Below are positions 8,529 through 19,100 of a DNA stretch of 64,000 nt, piece by piece. Both the position numbers and the translations under genes were made by a program. Where the stretch lies: the NCBI RefSeq assembly GCF_000407445.1, contig NZ_ASWB01000003.1, forward strand, positions 496,001 to 560,000. The letters run 5' to 3'. The notes under the pieces are model-generated. The model was not told where the DNA came from. It saw only the letters and a list, made by a program, of their open reading frames with translations, and did not search any database. The DNA is from Enterococcus moraviensis ATCC BAA-383. GTDB taxonomy: Bacteria > Bacillota > Bacilli > Lactobacillales > Enterococcaceae. The stretch's first letter is position 1. Every line of letters begins with the position of its first letter.

Positions 8529-10886
8529 CTAATATAACGGCTGAAACAAGTACAACTGACAAGCATTTAATGTCAACGTAGCTTCCATTTCGTAGCCAAA
8601 TGAATCAATTCGCTCTTTTTTTAGTTCAAACCTTGGTAAAATCTTTTGTTCCAAGTATTTCTGTAATTCATAATCCAACTCTACTTGCCCACCGACTCGG
8701 ATCCAATCATTATAAATCCCACCGTGATCCTTATCCAATACGTATTCACGTATCAAATAATTTCCTGCAGGTAGCTCACTCAAATGAATTCTTACTTTCT
8801 TCGTCTGATATTGAACTTGGAATGTATCCACTGAATACAACGGGTCGAGATAACTTGAATTATAAAGTAACAGTTGATATTGACCTTGATTTTTTGTTAA
8901 AAGATACCCATCACCACTGGCGACTAGTTCCCCTTTTAAATGATCTAAAAAACGCAATGAAAAAAACAAAGGACGTCGAAGTTCTTCATAAAGAAAAACC
9001 GATAAACTGCTATCTTCCCTCATATGTGTCTGTCGTTCTTTCACCTTGATGTTCAACCAATACGCAATCCCAGTCACTTCTTTGGAGAGTTCTACTATTG
9101 ACTCTAAAATCAATGCCGAGCGAAAAAAGGTCCCTGAAAACGTGTTTCCTTCACCAACTAAGGTGTTCCAGTCTGTTAAAAACAGTTCTGGTTGCCAAGA
9201 TGGGGGAATAGCCCCTAACTCATTTCGGCTTGTTGTGATCACGGATTTTACTCTAGTTAAAATTGCTTGCTGATATTTTTTAAACCTTATGGCATGTTCA
9301 TCTTTGATCAACGTAGTTGCGTATGGGTCAGCATGAAAACTAATAAAATCTGGTAAGCAATATTGTTCTGCTTGTTCTATGATAAACAATTGATATTGCT
9401 GATATTCTTTTTCATCTAATGAACGTAATGACATTAGCCCAAACTTGAGCGCAGGTACTAATTGTTTTAGTTTACGGTATAAATAGCGATACCCAAAACG
9501 GCTGCCTTCATTCCAGATACCGCTGATTTTAGGCAATGACCATTGAATATACCACTGATTCACTTCATCTCTCCCATAACGATTCAAGAAGTGACGGATA
9601 ATTTTCAACTGCTTATCACACCACAATTGTACCTCCTCTGTCGTAGTGTATTTTTCAGGCAAATAAAGCTGAATCATAGGTTTCAATTGGATTTTCACTA
9701 GGAAATCAAACCATTGATTATTTAAAATGTATTCCGATACAAGCATCACATCATCTTCAAAATTCGTCTCTTCACAAAAGCCTTCAAATTGAACCAAATC
9801 AAATGCTAACTCATTTTGTAAAATACATAATTCTCTCTGTACGCCATTTGCTAACCCTTCTCCAGCAGGCCCGATTTTGATGATTTTTTTACTACTATGG
9901 TATTCTGGTCGTGTTTCCTTTGGCAAAACTAACTGCAATCTTTGCTCAATTGCCGCATTTTCATCTTCAATATCATTTTCTACTAAATATTTGGCCAGCT
10001 CTTGTAGTGCTGCTGCACCTGTTATCTCTTGATAGTCAGCACTTTCCGTTGGTTGTTTTTCCTGATCATGGGTTAATGAGTACTTTTTTCGATAATTAGC
10101 GGGCGTTACACCATAATGCTTTTTGAACACTTGATGGAAATTTTTTGCGTTGGAAAAACCATTGTTCAATGCCACTCGAATGACTGATTGAGATGTTAAA
10201 ACCAACGCTTCTGCTGCATGCATCAACCGTATCTGATTCAAATATTCGGTAAATGTAACTCCGACTTGCTTCTTAAACGAACGTGAAAGGTGGTAATAAG
10301 AAATCCCGCTAGATTCAGCCAGTTCTTCTAATGAGATTGGCTGGTCGTACTCCTTTTGAATTTGTTCTAACAGGCGATTCAGACGTTCATCTGCAATTTC
10401 CGTTGGCACTTGTGGTAAAGGAACGACTTCTTTTTTAAATCCTTTCACTAATTGTGTGAGAACGGTAAAGAACAGTTGATAAATCTCCAACTCACTTTCC
10501 CCACTTTGTTTGAAATAAGCAGCCATTAAATGAACTAACGATTCCCTTAGTTGTTGAATCTTTTCAGCCTCAGCCACTTTGGTTCCACCAGCAGTAGAAC
10601 ATTCAATGTAGGGAAGCCAATTTTCTTTAAAATGAGCCGTAATCGGCGTTCTGGAAATTCGTAGCAACAACAGTAAATTTTTCTCTGTACTTTTGACTTG
10701 AAACTGTTGTCTCGGATTGATGACCAGCAGATCATCCGCAGTGAGTTGATATTCTTTTTCTCCCATTGTGACCACTACACTGCCGCTAAGCATTAGAAAA
10801 AGCGTGAAATAATCACTGATTTGTGGCGGCGCATAGCTGACTTTCATCAAGGATAGATGGAAAGGAAATTGCTTTGATTCATCCAT
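8529..10886 (-). CDS. AraC-family regulator fused to a GH39-like domain
   Basis: A 785-residue protein in three parts. Residues 1-100 are a cupin-like sensor. Residues about 165-270 are an AraC double helix-turn-helix (LEELAESSGISYYHLSRSFKKQVGVTFTEYL, then NGFSNAKNFHQVFKKHYGVTPANYRKKY). Residues about 330-785 resemble a beta-xylosidase-like (GH39) barrel, for example WYIQWSLPKISGIWNEGSRFGYRYLY. The C-terminal part is long enough to be a complete sugar-binding or hydrolase domain; whether it still cleaves anything is unclear. The ATG follows AAGG at 8 bases. It is divergent from the DeoR gene, next to GH1 and PTS genes, so a role in sensing a plant glycoside is likely. Confidence 0.8.
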   Translation of the reverse strand: MDESKQFPFHLSLMKVSYAPPQISDYFTLFLMLSGSVVVTMGEKEYQLTADDLLVINPRQQFQVKSTEKNLLLLLRISRTPITAHFKENWLPYIECSTAGGTKVAEAEKIQQLRESLVHLMAAYFKQSGESELEIYQLFFTVLTQLVKGFKKEVVPLPQVPTEIADERLNRLLEQIQKEYDQPISLEELAESSGISYYHLSRSFKKQVGVTFTEYLNQIRLMHAAEALVLTSQSVIRVALNNGFSNAKNFHQVFKKHYGVTPANYRKKYSLTHDQEKQPTESADYQEITGAAALQELAKYLVENDIEDENAAIEQRLQLVLPKETRPEYHSSKKIIKIGPAGEGLANGVQRELCILQNELAFDLVQFEGFCEETNFEDDVMLVSEYILNNQWFDFLVKIQLKPMIQLYLPEKYTTTEEVQLWCDKQLKIIRHFLNRYGRDEVNQWYIQWSLPKISGIWNEGSRFGYRYLYRKLKQLVPALKFGLMSLRSLDEKEYQQYQLFIIEQAEQYCLPDFISFHADPYATTLIKDEHAIRFKKYQQAILTRVKSVITTSRNELGAIPPSWQPELFLTDWNTLVGEGNTFSGTFFRSALILESIVELSKEVTGIAYWLNIKVKERQTHMREDSSLSVFLYEELRRPLFFSLRFLDHLKGELVASGDGYLLTKNQGQYQLLLYNSSYLDPLYSVDTFQVQYQTKKVRIHLSELPAGNYLIREYVLDKDHGGIYNDWIRVGGQVELDYELQKYLEQKILPRFELKKERIDSFGYEMEATLTLNACQLYLFQPLY

Positions 10887-11032
10887 AAGTTTGACCTTCC
10901 TTAGTTTCTTCAGTGTTGTTTAACAAAATATATCATCAAATTACGCTTCAAACAAGCTGTCTTTCTTCTAAAAGATTGTCTATACTAGGAGTAATTTAAA
11001 AAACGACAGGCTTTATACACGGGAGGACAAAA

Positions 11033-11803
11033 ATGAAAGCAAGCCAAGGCGATGTGTTTAAAAGAAGAGAAAATATTCTTGAACGTCTAAAAAAAGAACA
11101 GCACTTGACTGTTACTGAATTAGCAAATTTTTTTAATGTTTCTGCTGTTACGATCAGACGGGATTTACTATTTTTAGAAAAGAAAAAAATGATCGAACGT
11201 TTCTATGGCGGAGTTAAGTTGATTCATGAATCACCTTTATCGCAACCGCTAATGCATGAACAAAAACCTTTTCCTGTAGCAAGTTTTGTTGAAAAATTCA
11301 GTACTTTTATGCCAAATAGAGCTCAGCTTTTTGTTGGATCTGGCCATTTCTCTAAAGAAATCATTTATGCATTATCATTTTTTGAAATCAGTATTTTGAC
11401 CAACGATATCCGTGCGATTGCGATCGATCATCCTAAGAAAAAAGCCGTTATTTCACTTAGTGGCGGAGAATTAGAACGTGAGACACAGGCACTAGTGGGC
11501 GATTTTGCTATCCATTCTATCAATAAAATCCAAGCAGACCTTTGTATCATTGAAGCAGCGGGATTTAACACACATGAAGTTACGACTAAAACATTGAACG
11601 AATCCTTTATCTATCGCACCATGATTCAACATACAAAAGGCCCAAAAATTGTTTACACCTCTGCGTTCAACCTAGAAACAGTAAGTTCCTTTATGATCGA
11701 TAAAACATTTTTATTTGATGCATTATATACTGATTCCACGATATCACCTGATATTTTGACTCATTATCAGTCCCATGGAATCCCCATTCACGTGTTATCT
11801 TAA
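11033..11803 (+). CDS. DeoR/GlpR-family sugar regulator
   Basis: A 256-residue repressor. The N-terminus (RRENILERLKKEQHLTVTELANFFNVSAVTIRRDLLFLEKKKMIERFYGGV) is the DeoR winged helix. The rest is the ISOCOT-fold effector domain that usually binds a phosphorylated sugar. The start is supported by GGGAGGACAAAAATG. It faces away from the AraC-GH39 gene and lies upstream of GH1 and EIIC, and probably controls them. The effector is unknown. Confidence 0.85.
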   Translation: MKASQGDVFKRRENILERLKKEQHLTVTELANFFNVSAVTIRRDLLFLEKKKMIERFYGGVKLIHESPLSQPLMHEQKPFPVASFVEKFSTFMPNRAQLFVGSGHFSKEIIYALSFFEISILTNDIRAIAIDHPKKKAVISLSGGELERETQALVGDFAIHSINKIQADLCIIEAAGFNTHEVTTKTLNESFIYRTMIQHTKGPKIVYTSAFNLETVSSFMIDKTFLFDALYTDSTISPDILTHYQSHGIPIHVLS

Positions 11804-11860
11804 TAAAAAAGGTATACTAAAAAAGTTGGCTTTTCTTGCATAAATGATGAAATGGCATTT

Positions 11861-11905
11861 ACCGTTCATCTTAAACCGTTCATAAAAATTCTTTCATGAA
11901 CAGTT
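11861..11905 (+). promoter_or_regulatory. Repeat-based operator candidate ahead of the GH1 gene
   Basis: ACCGTTCAT occurs twice as a direct repeat (11861-11869 and 11875-11883). An inverted near-copy, ATGAACAGTT, lies at 11896-11905. Together they could form an operator for the adjacent DeoR protein or a leader hairpin. There is no T tract, so it is not a terminator. Confidence 0.4.
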
Positions 11906-11953
11906 CTTTTGATTATATTGAATTCACTCAAGTAATCCTTTATTCTAAAGCCA

Positions 11954-11969
11954 AAGAAAACGCTTTACA
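11954..11969 (+). promoter_or_regulatory. Degenerate cre site
   Basis: AAGAAAACGCTTTACA matches the core of the CcpA-binding consensus around CG with two to three mismatches. It sits 26 bases ahead of the GH1 start codon. Confidence 0.35.
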
Positions 11970-11994
11970 AAATATATATAGAATGGAGAAACCA

Positions 11995-13386
11995 ATGACA
12001 CATACATTTCCAGAGAATTTTTTATGGGGGGCATCTATTTCCGCCCATCAAACAGAAGGCGCTTATCAAACAGACGGTAAAGGTCAAAGTGTTCAAGACA
12101 CACGACCACGAGACAACCATGACATCGCCGATTTTACCGTAGCAGTTGATCATTACCATCATTACAAAGAAGATATTCGATTATTAGCTGAAATGGGAAT
12201 CACCATTTTTCGTTTCTCGATTGCTTGGACAAGAATTTTTCCAAACGGACGAGGGGAACTTAATCAAAAAGGAATACAACACTATAGCGATGTCATTGAT
12301 GAATTGCTAAAATATGGGATTCAACCTTACATTACATTAAATCACTTTGATCTCCCTCAAGCTTTAGAAGATGAAGGAGGTTGGAGCAATCGCAGTACCG
12401 TAGATGCTTTCAAAGTTTATGCTGAAACACTGTTTGAAGCCTATGGTGATCGCGTAAAACACTGGTTAACGATCAATGAGCCAAACATCATGTTATTAGT
12501 GGATAAAAAAATTCTAGGAAAAGAAATCCCGCTGCAAGAAAAATACCAACAATTCCATCATCTAATGATTGCTGAAAAGTATGCTTTCAAGCGTTGCCAC
12601 GAATTGATCGAAGGTGGACAAATTGGTCCTGTACCAAACATTTCCCTAGTCTATCCAGCCACGAGTAAACCGATGGATAATCAAGCCGCCCTTTATTTTA
12701 ATAGCGTTCGCAATTGGGCCTATCTAGATTTTTCTTGTTTTGGTCGTTATAATGCAGTCTTCAAAGACTATTTAAACCGCAATAATATTACGATCAAGTT
12801 TGCTAATGAAGACCAAGAATTGATGGAAACTAATTTCCCGGATTTCGTCGCGATGAATTTTTATACCACTGTTACTGTAGAAAAACCAACCGAAAAAGAC
12901 GACATGGCAAACGGTATAAGTGATCAACAAAGCGAAGACATCATGGAATGGGGCTTTTATAAAGGGTTTACCAATCCTTATTTAAAGAAAAATGAGTTTA
13001 ATTGGACGATCGATCCAGATGGCTTGAAAACAACTTTGCAAACTCTTTATGATCGTTATCATTTGCCAATTATTATTACCGAAAATGGTTTAGGAGCCAA
13101 AGATGAGTTAACAGCAGATGGCAAAGTACAAGATCCTTACCGTATCAACTACTTGGAGCAACATATCGACCAATGCTTACAAGCCATTGAAGCAGGTGTT
13201 GATTTGATTGGATACAGCCCATGGTCAGCAATTGACTTAATTAGTGTTCACGAAGGCATCAGTAAGCGTTATGGGTTTATTTATGTGGATCGTACAGAAC
13301 AGGATGAAAAGGAACTCGCTCGTTATAAAAAAGATAGTTTTTATTGGTACCAATCATTGATCAATACCAATCAACTGCCCTCTTAA
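11995..13386 (+). CDS. Glycoside hydrolase family 1, 6-phospho-beta-glucosidase type
   Basis: A 463-residue cytosolic enzyme. The GH1 N-terminus FPENFLWGASISAHQTEGAY is clear. The acid/base glutamate is in TINEPN near residue 160 and the nucleophile in ITENG near residue 363; YSPWSAIDLIS is also typical. I start at ATG 11995 (MTHTFPENF) with GGAG 6 bases upstream; the open frame extends 33 codons further but without family similarity. EIIC follows 15 bases downstream, so the substrate is most likely a phosphorylated beta-glucoside delivered by the PTS. Confidence 0.9.
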   Translation: MTHTFPENFLWGASISAHQTEGAYQTDGKGQSVQDTRPRDNHDIADFTVAVDHYHHYKEDIRLLAEMGITIFRFSIAWTRIFPNGRGELNQKGIQHYSDVIDELLKYGIQPYITLNHFDLPQALEDEGGWSNRSTVDAFKVYAETLFEAYGDRVKHWLTINEPNIMLLVDKKILGKEIPLQEKYQQFHHLMIAEKYAFKRCHELIEGGQIGPVPNISLVYPATSKPMDNQAALYFNSVRNWAYLDFSCFGRYNAVFKDYLNRNNITIKFANEDQELMETNFPDFVAMNFYTTVTVEKPTEKDDMANGISDQQSEDIMEWGFYKGFTNPYLKKNEFNWTIDPDGLKTTLQTLYDRYHLPIIITENGLGAKDELTADGKVQDPYRINYLEQHIDQCLQAIEAGVDLIGYSPWSAIDLISVHEGISKRYGFIYVDRTEQDEKELARYKKDSFYWYQSLINTNQLPS

Positions 13387-13401
13387 AGAAAGGAGAAAAA
13401 A

Positions 13402-14748
13402 ATGAATAAAGTATTTACTTTTTTAGAAACAAAATTGATGCCACCTTTGAATAAAGTTGCGAACTTGCGCTTTATTCGCGCAATAATGCAAGCAGGGATC
13501 ATTACAGTGCCTTTTACAATCGTTGGGTCGATCTTTCTGATCATCAATAATTTGCCTCAGATCATTCCGCCCCTCGCACCATTTTTTGAGAATACGATTT
13601 TAAAATTTGCTCCGATCTATAGCGTGGCTACCACCATGTCGATTGGGTCGATTGCCATTTTTTACTGTTTAGCGACGGCTTATTATTTAACAGATATTTA
13701 TCGAAAAGAAGAAAGTGATGGGCTGAGTAGTTTTGTTGGAGCGATTTTAGGGTTATTTGCCTTTTTAATGACAATCGTGCAAACAGACATCGTTGATGGC
13801 GCTGCACAATTGGTTCAATCTGAAAGTGAAACATCGATTGTGTATAACGGTGTTGCTCTTGGAGGTTGGGTCACTCGTTTTAGTGGTGTTGGGATTTTTA
13901 TTGGGATCATCACAGCTGTCATAGCCACTCAGATTTATCGTTGGTGTGTGAAAAAGAACATTACGATTCGGATGCCAGAAGGCGTTCCGGATGGTGTAAG
14001 TAAAGCTTTTGCTTCATTGATTCCTGCTATTTTCATTGCTTTTGTAATGTTGTTTATCAACACAATTTTAGCAGCGTTCCATACTGATTTACATGGGTTG
14101 TTATCAAAACCATTTGAGTTTGTTAAAGATTTGACAGGTTCTTGGTTAGGGATCATTGTGATCATGCTATTGATCCATCTCCTTTGGGCTGTTGGGGTTC
14201 ACGGAACAGCTGTAATCAAGAACAGTTTTATCAATCCGATTTTATTAGTGGCATTGACTGAAAACATTGATGGCGGATCAAACATTTTCGCTGGTGATTT
14301 TGTGAATATGTATATCTTTATCGGCGGTGCAGGTAGTACGCTTGGGTTAGTTTTATTGATGATTTTCGTTGCAAAATCCGACCAGTTAAAGGTACTAGGT
14401 AAAGCAGCCGTATTGCCTGGCTTGTTTAATATCAATGAACCGGTTATTTTCGGGGCACCGATCGTGTATAATCCTTATTTGATTATTCCGTTTATTGTGA
14501 CGCCTTTGATCAATGTGACGATTGCCTATTTTGCTACTTCTCTTGGGTTAGTGAATAAAGTGATTACGGGGATTCCTTGGATTTCTCCGGTTGGAATCGG
14601 AGCGTTTCTTGGAACTGGCGGTGATTTTAGAGCCGTGCTCATTGCGTTTATTAACTTAGCGGTATCGATTGTTTGTTACTATCCATTTTTCAAGATGTAT
14701 GATGGAAAATTGTATGCAGAGCAAACCTCTGCACTAAAACAAGATTAA
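13402..14748 (+). CDS. PTS EIIC permease, cellobiose/lactose family
   Basis: A 448-residue integral membrane protein of the CelB-type EIIC family with about 10 spans. Family features include LLIHLLWAVGVHGTAVIKNSFINPIL, FNINEPVIFGAPIVYNPYLIIPFI and the early FIRAIMQAGIITVPFTIVGS. AAAGGAG lies 7 bases before ATG. EIIA and EIIB partners are absent from this window, so it must use subunits encoded elsewhere. It ends the GH1 operon at a strong terminator. Confidence 0.9.
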   Translation: MNKVFTFLETKLMPPLNKVANLRFIRAIMQAGIITVPFTIVGSIFLIINNLPQIIPPLAPFFENTILKFAPIYSVATTMSIGSIAIFYCLATAYYLTDIYRKEESDGLSSFVGAILGLFAFLMTIVQTDIVDGAAQLVQSESETSIVYNGVALGGWVTRFSGVGIFIGIITAVIATQIYRWCVKKNITIRMPEGVPDGVSKAFASLIPAIFIAFVMLFINTILAAFHTDLHGLLSKPFEFVKDLTGSWLGIIVIMLLIHLLWAVGVHGTAVIKNSFINPILLVALTENIDGGSNIFAGDFVNMYIFIGGAGSTLGLVLLMIFVAKSDQLKVLGKAAVLPGLFNINEPVIFGAPIVYNPYLIIPFIVTPLINVTIAYFATSLGLVNKVITGIPWISPVGIGAFLGTGGDFRAVLIAFINLAVSIVCYYPFFKMYDGKLYAEQTSALKQD

Positions 14749-14763
14749 TTAGACATTACAAAA

Positions 14764-14812
14764 ACAGCCATTATTCCTGTATGCAAAAATACAAGAATAA
14801 TGGCTGTCTTTT
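14764..14812. terminator. Bidirectional terminator between EIIC and prs
   Basis: ACAGCCATTATTC (14764-14776) pairs perfectly with 14795-14807, with a further TGTAT/ATACA inner stem. T tracts lie on both strands. Confidence 0.85.
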
Positions 14813-14827
14813 ATTTATCTACTGTGC

Positions 14828-15799
14828 TTAACGATGTTTTGTTTCAAACAATGGGCTAACTGGTTTATTTTCATGAATACGTTTGATAGCATCCCCAATT
14901 AATTCTCCAACGCTAACTTCATCGATTTTCTCAATTTTACGATCATCTGACAGATAAATTGAGTCTGTTACTACTAAACGCTTGATTGCAGAATCTTCAA
15001 TACGTTGCAATGCAGGTCCAGACAAGACTGGGTGCGTACATGAAGCATACACTTCTTTTGCTCCCGCTTCTTTTAATGCATTAGCAGCTAATGAAATCGT
15101 CCCTGCTGTATCGATCATGTCATCGATTAGTACACATGTTTTACCTTCTACGTGTCCAATAATATTCATCACTTCAGCAACATTTGCTTTTGGACGACGT
15201 TTGTCAATGATCGCAATTGGTGATTTCAAGTACTCAGCTAATTTACGAGCACGCGTCACACCACCATGGTCAGGAGAAACAACGACAACATCATCGCCTT
15301 GAATCCCGTGTTCCATAAAGTAATCTGCGATCAATGGAGCACCCATCAAATGATCCACTGGAATATCGAAAAATCCTTGGATTTGGACTGCGTGTAAATC
15401 TAATGTCAACATTCTAGTTGCTCCTGCTTTTTCAAGCATATTTGCTACAAGCTTCGCTGTGATTGGCTCACGGGCGCGCGCTTTACGATCTTGACGTGCA
15501 TAACCATAGTAAGGCATAACAACGTTGATTGTTTTTGCACTAGCACGTTTTAACGCATCGATCATGATCAACAATTCCATTAAGTTATCATTAACAGGAC
15601 TGCTTGTTGATTGGATGACATAAACGTGAGAGCCACGAATACTTTCTTCAATATTCACTTGAATTTCACCATCACTGAATTGAGTGACAGAAGATTTTCC
15701 TAATTCGACACCAACAGCTGCTGCGATTTTTTCTGCTAATGGACGATTCGAGTTAAGAGAAAAGATTTTCAATCTTGGATCAAAATAATGTTTTGACAT
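14828..15799 (-). CDS. prs: Ribose-phosphate pyrophosphokinase
   Basis: A 323-residue enzyme making PRPP from ribose 5-phosphate and ATP for nucleotide, histidine and tryptophan synthesis. Diagnostic stretches are [51 protein letters not shown] and the PRPP loop [15 protein letters not shown] 15799 follows GGAGGTCCCC. It is monocistronic between two terminators. Confidence 0.97.
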   Translation of the reverse strand: MSKHYFDPRLKIFSLNSNRPLAEKIAAAVGVELGKSSVTQFSDGEIQVNIEESIRGSHVYVIQSTSSPVNDNLMELLIMIDALKRASAKTINVVMPYYGYARQDRKARAREPITAKLVANMLEKAGATRMLTLDLHAVQIQGFFDIPVDHLMGAPLIADYFMEHGIQGDDVVVVSPDHGGVTRARKLAEYLKSPIAIIDKRRPKANVAEVMNIIGHVEGKTCVLIDDMIDTAGTISLAANALKEAGAKEVYASCTHPVLSGPALQRIEDSAIKRLVVTDSIYLSDDRKIEKIDEVSVGELIGDAIKRIHENKPVSPLFETKHR

Positions 15800-15842
15800 G
15801 GGGACCTCCACTTTCTTTTACTGAACAATAGTTTCCTTATAA

Positions 15843-15871
15843 ATAGTAGTCACTTTTTCAAAATAAATCAA
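15843..15871 (-). promoter_or_regulatory. prs promoter
   Basis: On the minus strand TTGATT (15871-15866) and TACTAT (15848-15843) are separated by 17 bp, upstream of the prs ribosome site. Confidence 0.5.
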
Positions 15872-16004
15872 GTGATTTTAGGGTATTCCTCCAAAATAAT
15901 ACAATTTTCTAATAAAATTATGGCACTCTTAGCATTAAAAAAATGAGGAACATCAAAATATGTCGATTTTGTCATTTTCTTTTAAAAAAATAGCGTATTT
16001 TCTA

Positions 16005-16065
16005 ATGACAATTTTGCAAATATATATTACTATTTAGAAGGTTACCAAAAATGAAAGCGCATTAT
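16005..16065 (+). promoter_or_regulatory. Promoter and cre-like site of the surface nucleotidase
   Basis: ATGACA (16005-16010), 17 bp, TACTAT (16028-16033) form a plausible promoter. ATGAAAGCGCATTAT at 16051-16065 fits the cre consensus with one mismatch just downstream. The remaining 15872-16192 stretch shows no gene or riboswitch that I recognise. Confidence 0.4.
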
Positions 16066-16192
16066 TTTTTAGTGTTTGATTGCGAGTACTAAGCTATGGA
16101 TTATCTAGCTTCGCAGGTCAGTCTTTCGGAAAATGACAGCAGTTTATTTTTCTCGATGAGCCTGTTACGCTATAAATTTAAGGAGGAATTTT

Positions 16193-19100
16193 GTGAAAAA
16201 GTCTGTTTTGAAAAAAGTACAACTTGGGTTACAAGTATTGATGGTTTCAACGTTACTTGCAGGTACCAGTGCCACTACTGCATTAGCAATCGAGCAACAA
16301 ACAACTGCATCAACACAACCAGATAACGCTACTGTTTCAAGTACAACATCGGATGAACAAGATACCATTACTCCAACTGATACGGCGGAGACATCTCAAC
16401 GACTTACTATTTTAGGCACCTCAGATGTTCACGGCCAACTATGGGATTGGTCTTATGAAGATGACAAACAAACACCTGTTGGATTGTCTCAGGTCAGCTC
16501 TGTCGTGAATAACATCCGTGTAGAAAATCCTAATGGCACGATTCTGATCGATAATGGTGATATGAACCAAGGAACGATTTTAACGGATGACCTTTACAAC
16601 AAAGCACCTTTGATCGAGAAACCAAACCCAATGATCAAAGCAATGAACTACATGAAATATGATGCCATGGTTTTGGGGAACCATGAATTCAATTTTGGCT
16701 TGGATTTAATCAAAAAACTAGAGACTGAAGCAGCATTTCCAATCTTATCTGCAAACACCTATGTTAAAGACTCAGGCAACCGCTTTGTTGGCGGAACCAC
16801 GAAAAAAGCGATTGACCTAGATGGTGATGGCACCACAGACTTAACCGTTGGAATCATTGGTTTAACCACCCCACAAATTCCTTTATGGGATGGTGCAAAA
16901 GTCGACAGCCTTTCTTTTAATCCTTTGAAAGAAGAAGCAGAAAGAGCGGTTGCTGAACTAAAAGACGATACAGATATTATTGTTGCTTCAATCCATGCTG
17001 GGCGTGAAAACTCTGATCCGGCTGCAAGTGCTGATCAAGTCATCACGAATGTCGCTGGTATCGATGCGTATATTTTAGGCCATGATCACCGTTCTTTCGC
17101 AGAAAAAATCCAAGGACCAAATGGGCTTGTTCCCGTAGCAGGTCCTAAAGATACTGGAACCGAAATGATCAAGATCGACCTTGATCTCGAAAAAACTGGA
17201 GACAAATGGCACGTCAAAAACAGTGTTCCCGCCATCATAAGCACTAAAACTGTCCCAGCAGATGAAACATTAAAAGCTGAAACGAAAGAATACCATGATA
17301 AAACGAGAGAATTTATCTCAGAAAAAATCGGAACAGCGACTGGCGACTTTTTACCGCCTGAAGAAGTAAAAGGAATTCCTGAAGCGCAACTGCGTCCGAC
17401 TGCGATGATTTCTCTGATCAACAATGTTCAACGAAAAGCAACAGGTGCACAACTTGCTGCCTCTGCTCTCTTTAAAGCAGATAGTAAATTAAATGCTGGA
17501 GACATCTCATACTCAAACATTTTTGACATTTATAAATACCCAAATACACTAGTTAGCGTTAATATCACTGGGGAAAATCTTTTAGCATACATGGAAAATC
17601 AAGCAGATTACTACAACACTCCTAGCCCAGATGATTTAACCATCAGCTTTAATGAAAAAATCCGTGTGTACAACTATGATGTCTTTTCTGGGATTTCTTA
17701 TAAAATAGATATCTCTAAACCACATGGAGAACGCATAATCAATCCAACAATCGACGGAAAGCCAGTTGATCTGGCAGCAAACTATACGATTGCCATGAAC
17801 AATTATCGTTATGAAGGATTATTAACACAAGGTCTCGTGACGGAAGAACCCATCAAATCCACTGATCCAGAAACACTTCGCGGTTTGATCGCTGATTATA
17901 TCCGTGAAAAACAAACCCTTGATCCATCAGTTGAAATTGAAAATAACTGGGAAGTGATTGGCTATCATTTCAATAAGAACTGGCGTGACCTAGCTGTTAA
18001 ACTAGTGAATGATGGTACCTTGCAGACACAACCTGCTGCAGATGGTCGAACACCTAACGTCAAACCAATCACGAAACAAGATGTTCTCGATGCTGGCTTC
18101 TCACCTGAATCAATCACGATTATGCATACTAATGATGTTCACGGACGCTTAGAAGGCAACGGCAAAGACGTTTTAGGCATGGCTCGATTAAAAACGTACA
18201 AAGATTTAGTACAACCTGACCTTATGATTGACGCAGGGGATGTTTTTCAAGGATTACCGATTTCTAACTTCTCTGATGGAATGGATATGGCAGCTGTCAT
18301 GAATGAAGTGGGCTACGATGCGATGGCTGTTGGTAACCATGAATTTGACTTTGGATTTGACACGGCCATGGAATATAAGAACAAACTAAACTTCCCAATC
18401 TTATCCAACAACACATTTAAAGATGGAAAACTAGTCTTTGAACCTTACACAATCGTTGAAAAAACTGGGAAGAAATACGCCATTATCGGGGTAACAACAC
18501 CAGAAACAGCTACTAAAACTCACCCAAACAATGTAAAAGGTGTGACGTTTACCGATCCAATCGCTGAAACGAAAAAAGCAATCAACACAATCAAAGATTC
18601 TGGCGAAGCGGTTGCTGCTTATGTTGTAACAGGTCATTTAGGCATCGACGAAACTACACCATATGAATGGCGCGGCGATACATTGGCTGAAACATTAAGT
18701 AAAGAATATCCTGATTTGAATATCACTGTTTTAGATGGCCATTCACATACAGCTGTAGATGGCGGCAAACAGTTTGGAAACGTCATGTATACCCAAACAG
18801 GGAATTACTTGAATAATGTCGGTTTAGTAGATGTTGATTTAACAGACCTTAGTAAAAAAACAGCTTCCTTAACAACAGCAGAATCTTTAGCTAGCTTAGA
18901 GGAAAATCCTGCTGTCAAAGCCTTAGTTGATCAAGCTAAAGCTAATTTTGAAGAGTGGGGATCAGAGGTTGTGATTGAAAATAATCCTTATCAATTCAAT
19001 GGAGAACGCGATAATGTACGAACGAGAGAAACCAATCTAGGGAATTTGATTGGAGATGCTATGCTCGCTTACGGCAAACAAAGCTTCAAAAACCCAACTG

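Noticed and set aside
8600-9273. Two plus-strand frames (149 and 75 codons)
   Set aside because: Shadows of the AraC-GH39 gene on the other strand, without ribosome sites.
16080-16192. Possible purine riboswitch ahead of the surface nucleotidase
   Set aside because: The conserved loop-loop and three-way junction sequences of the purine aptamer are absent.
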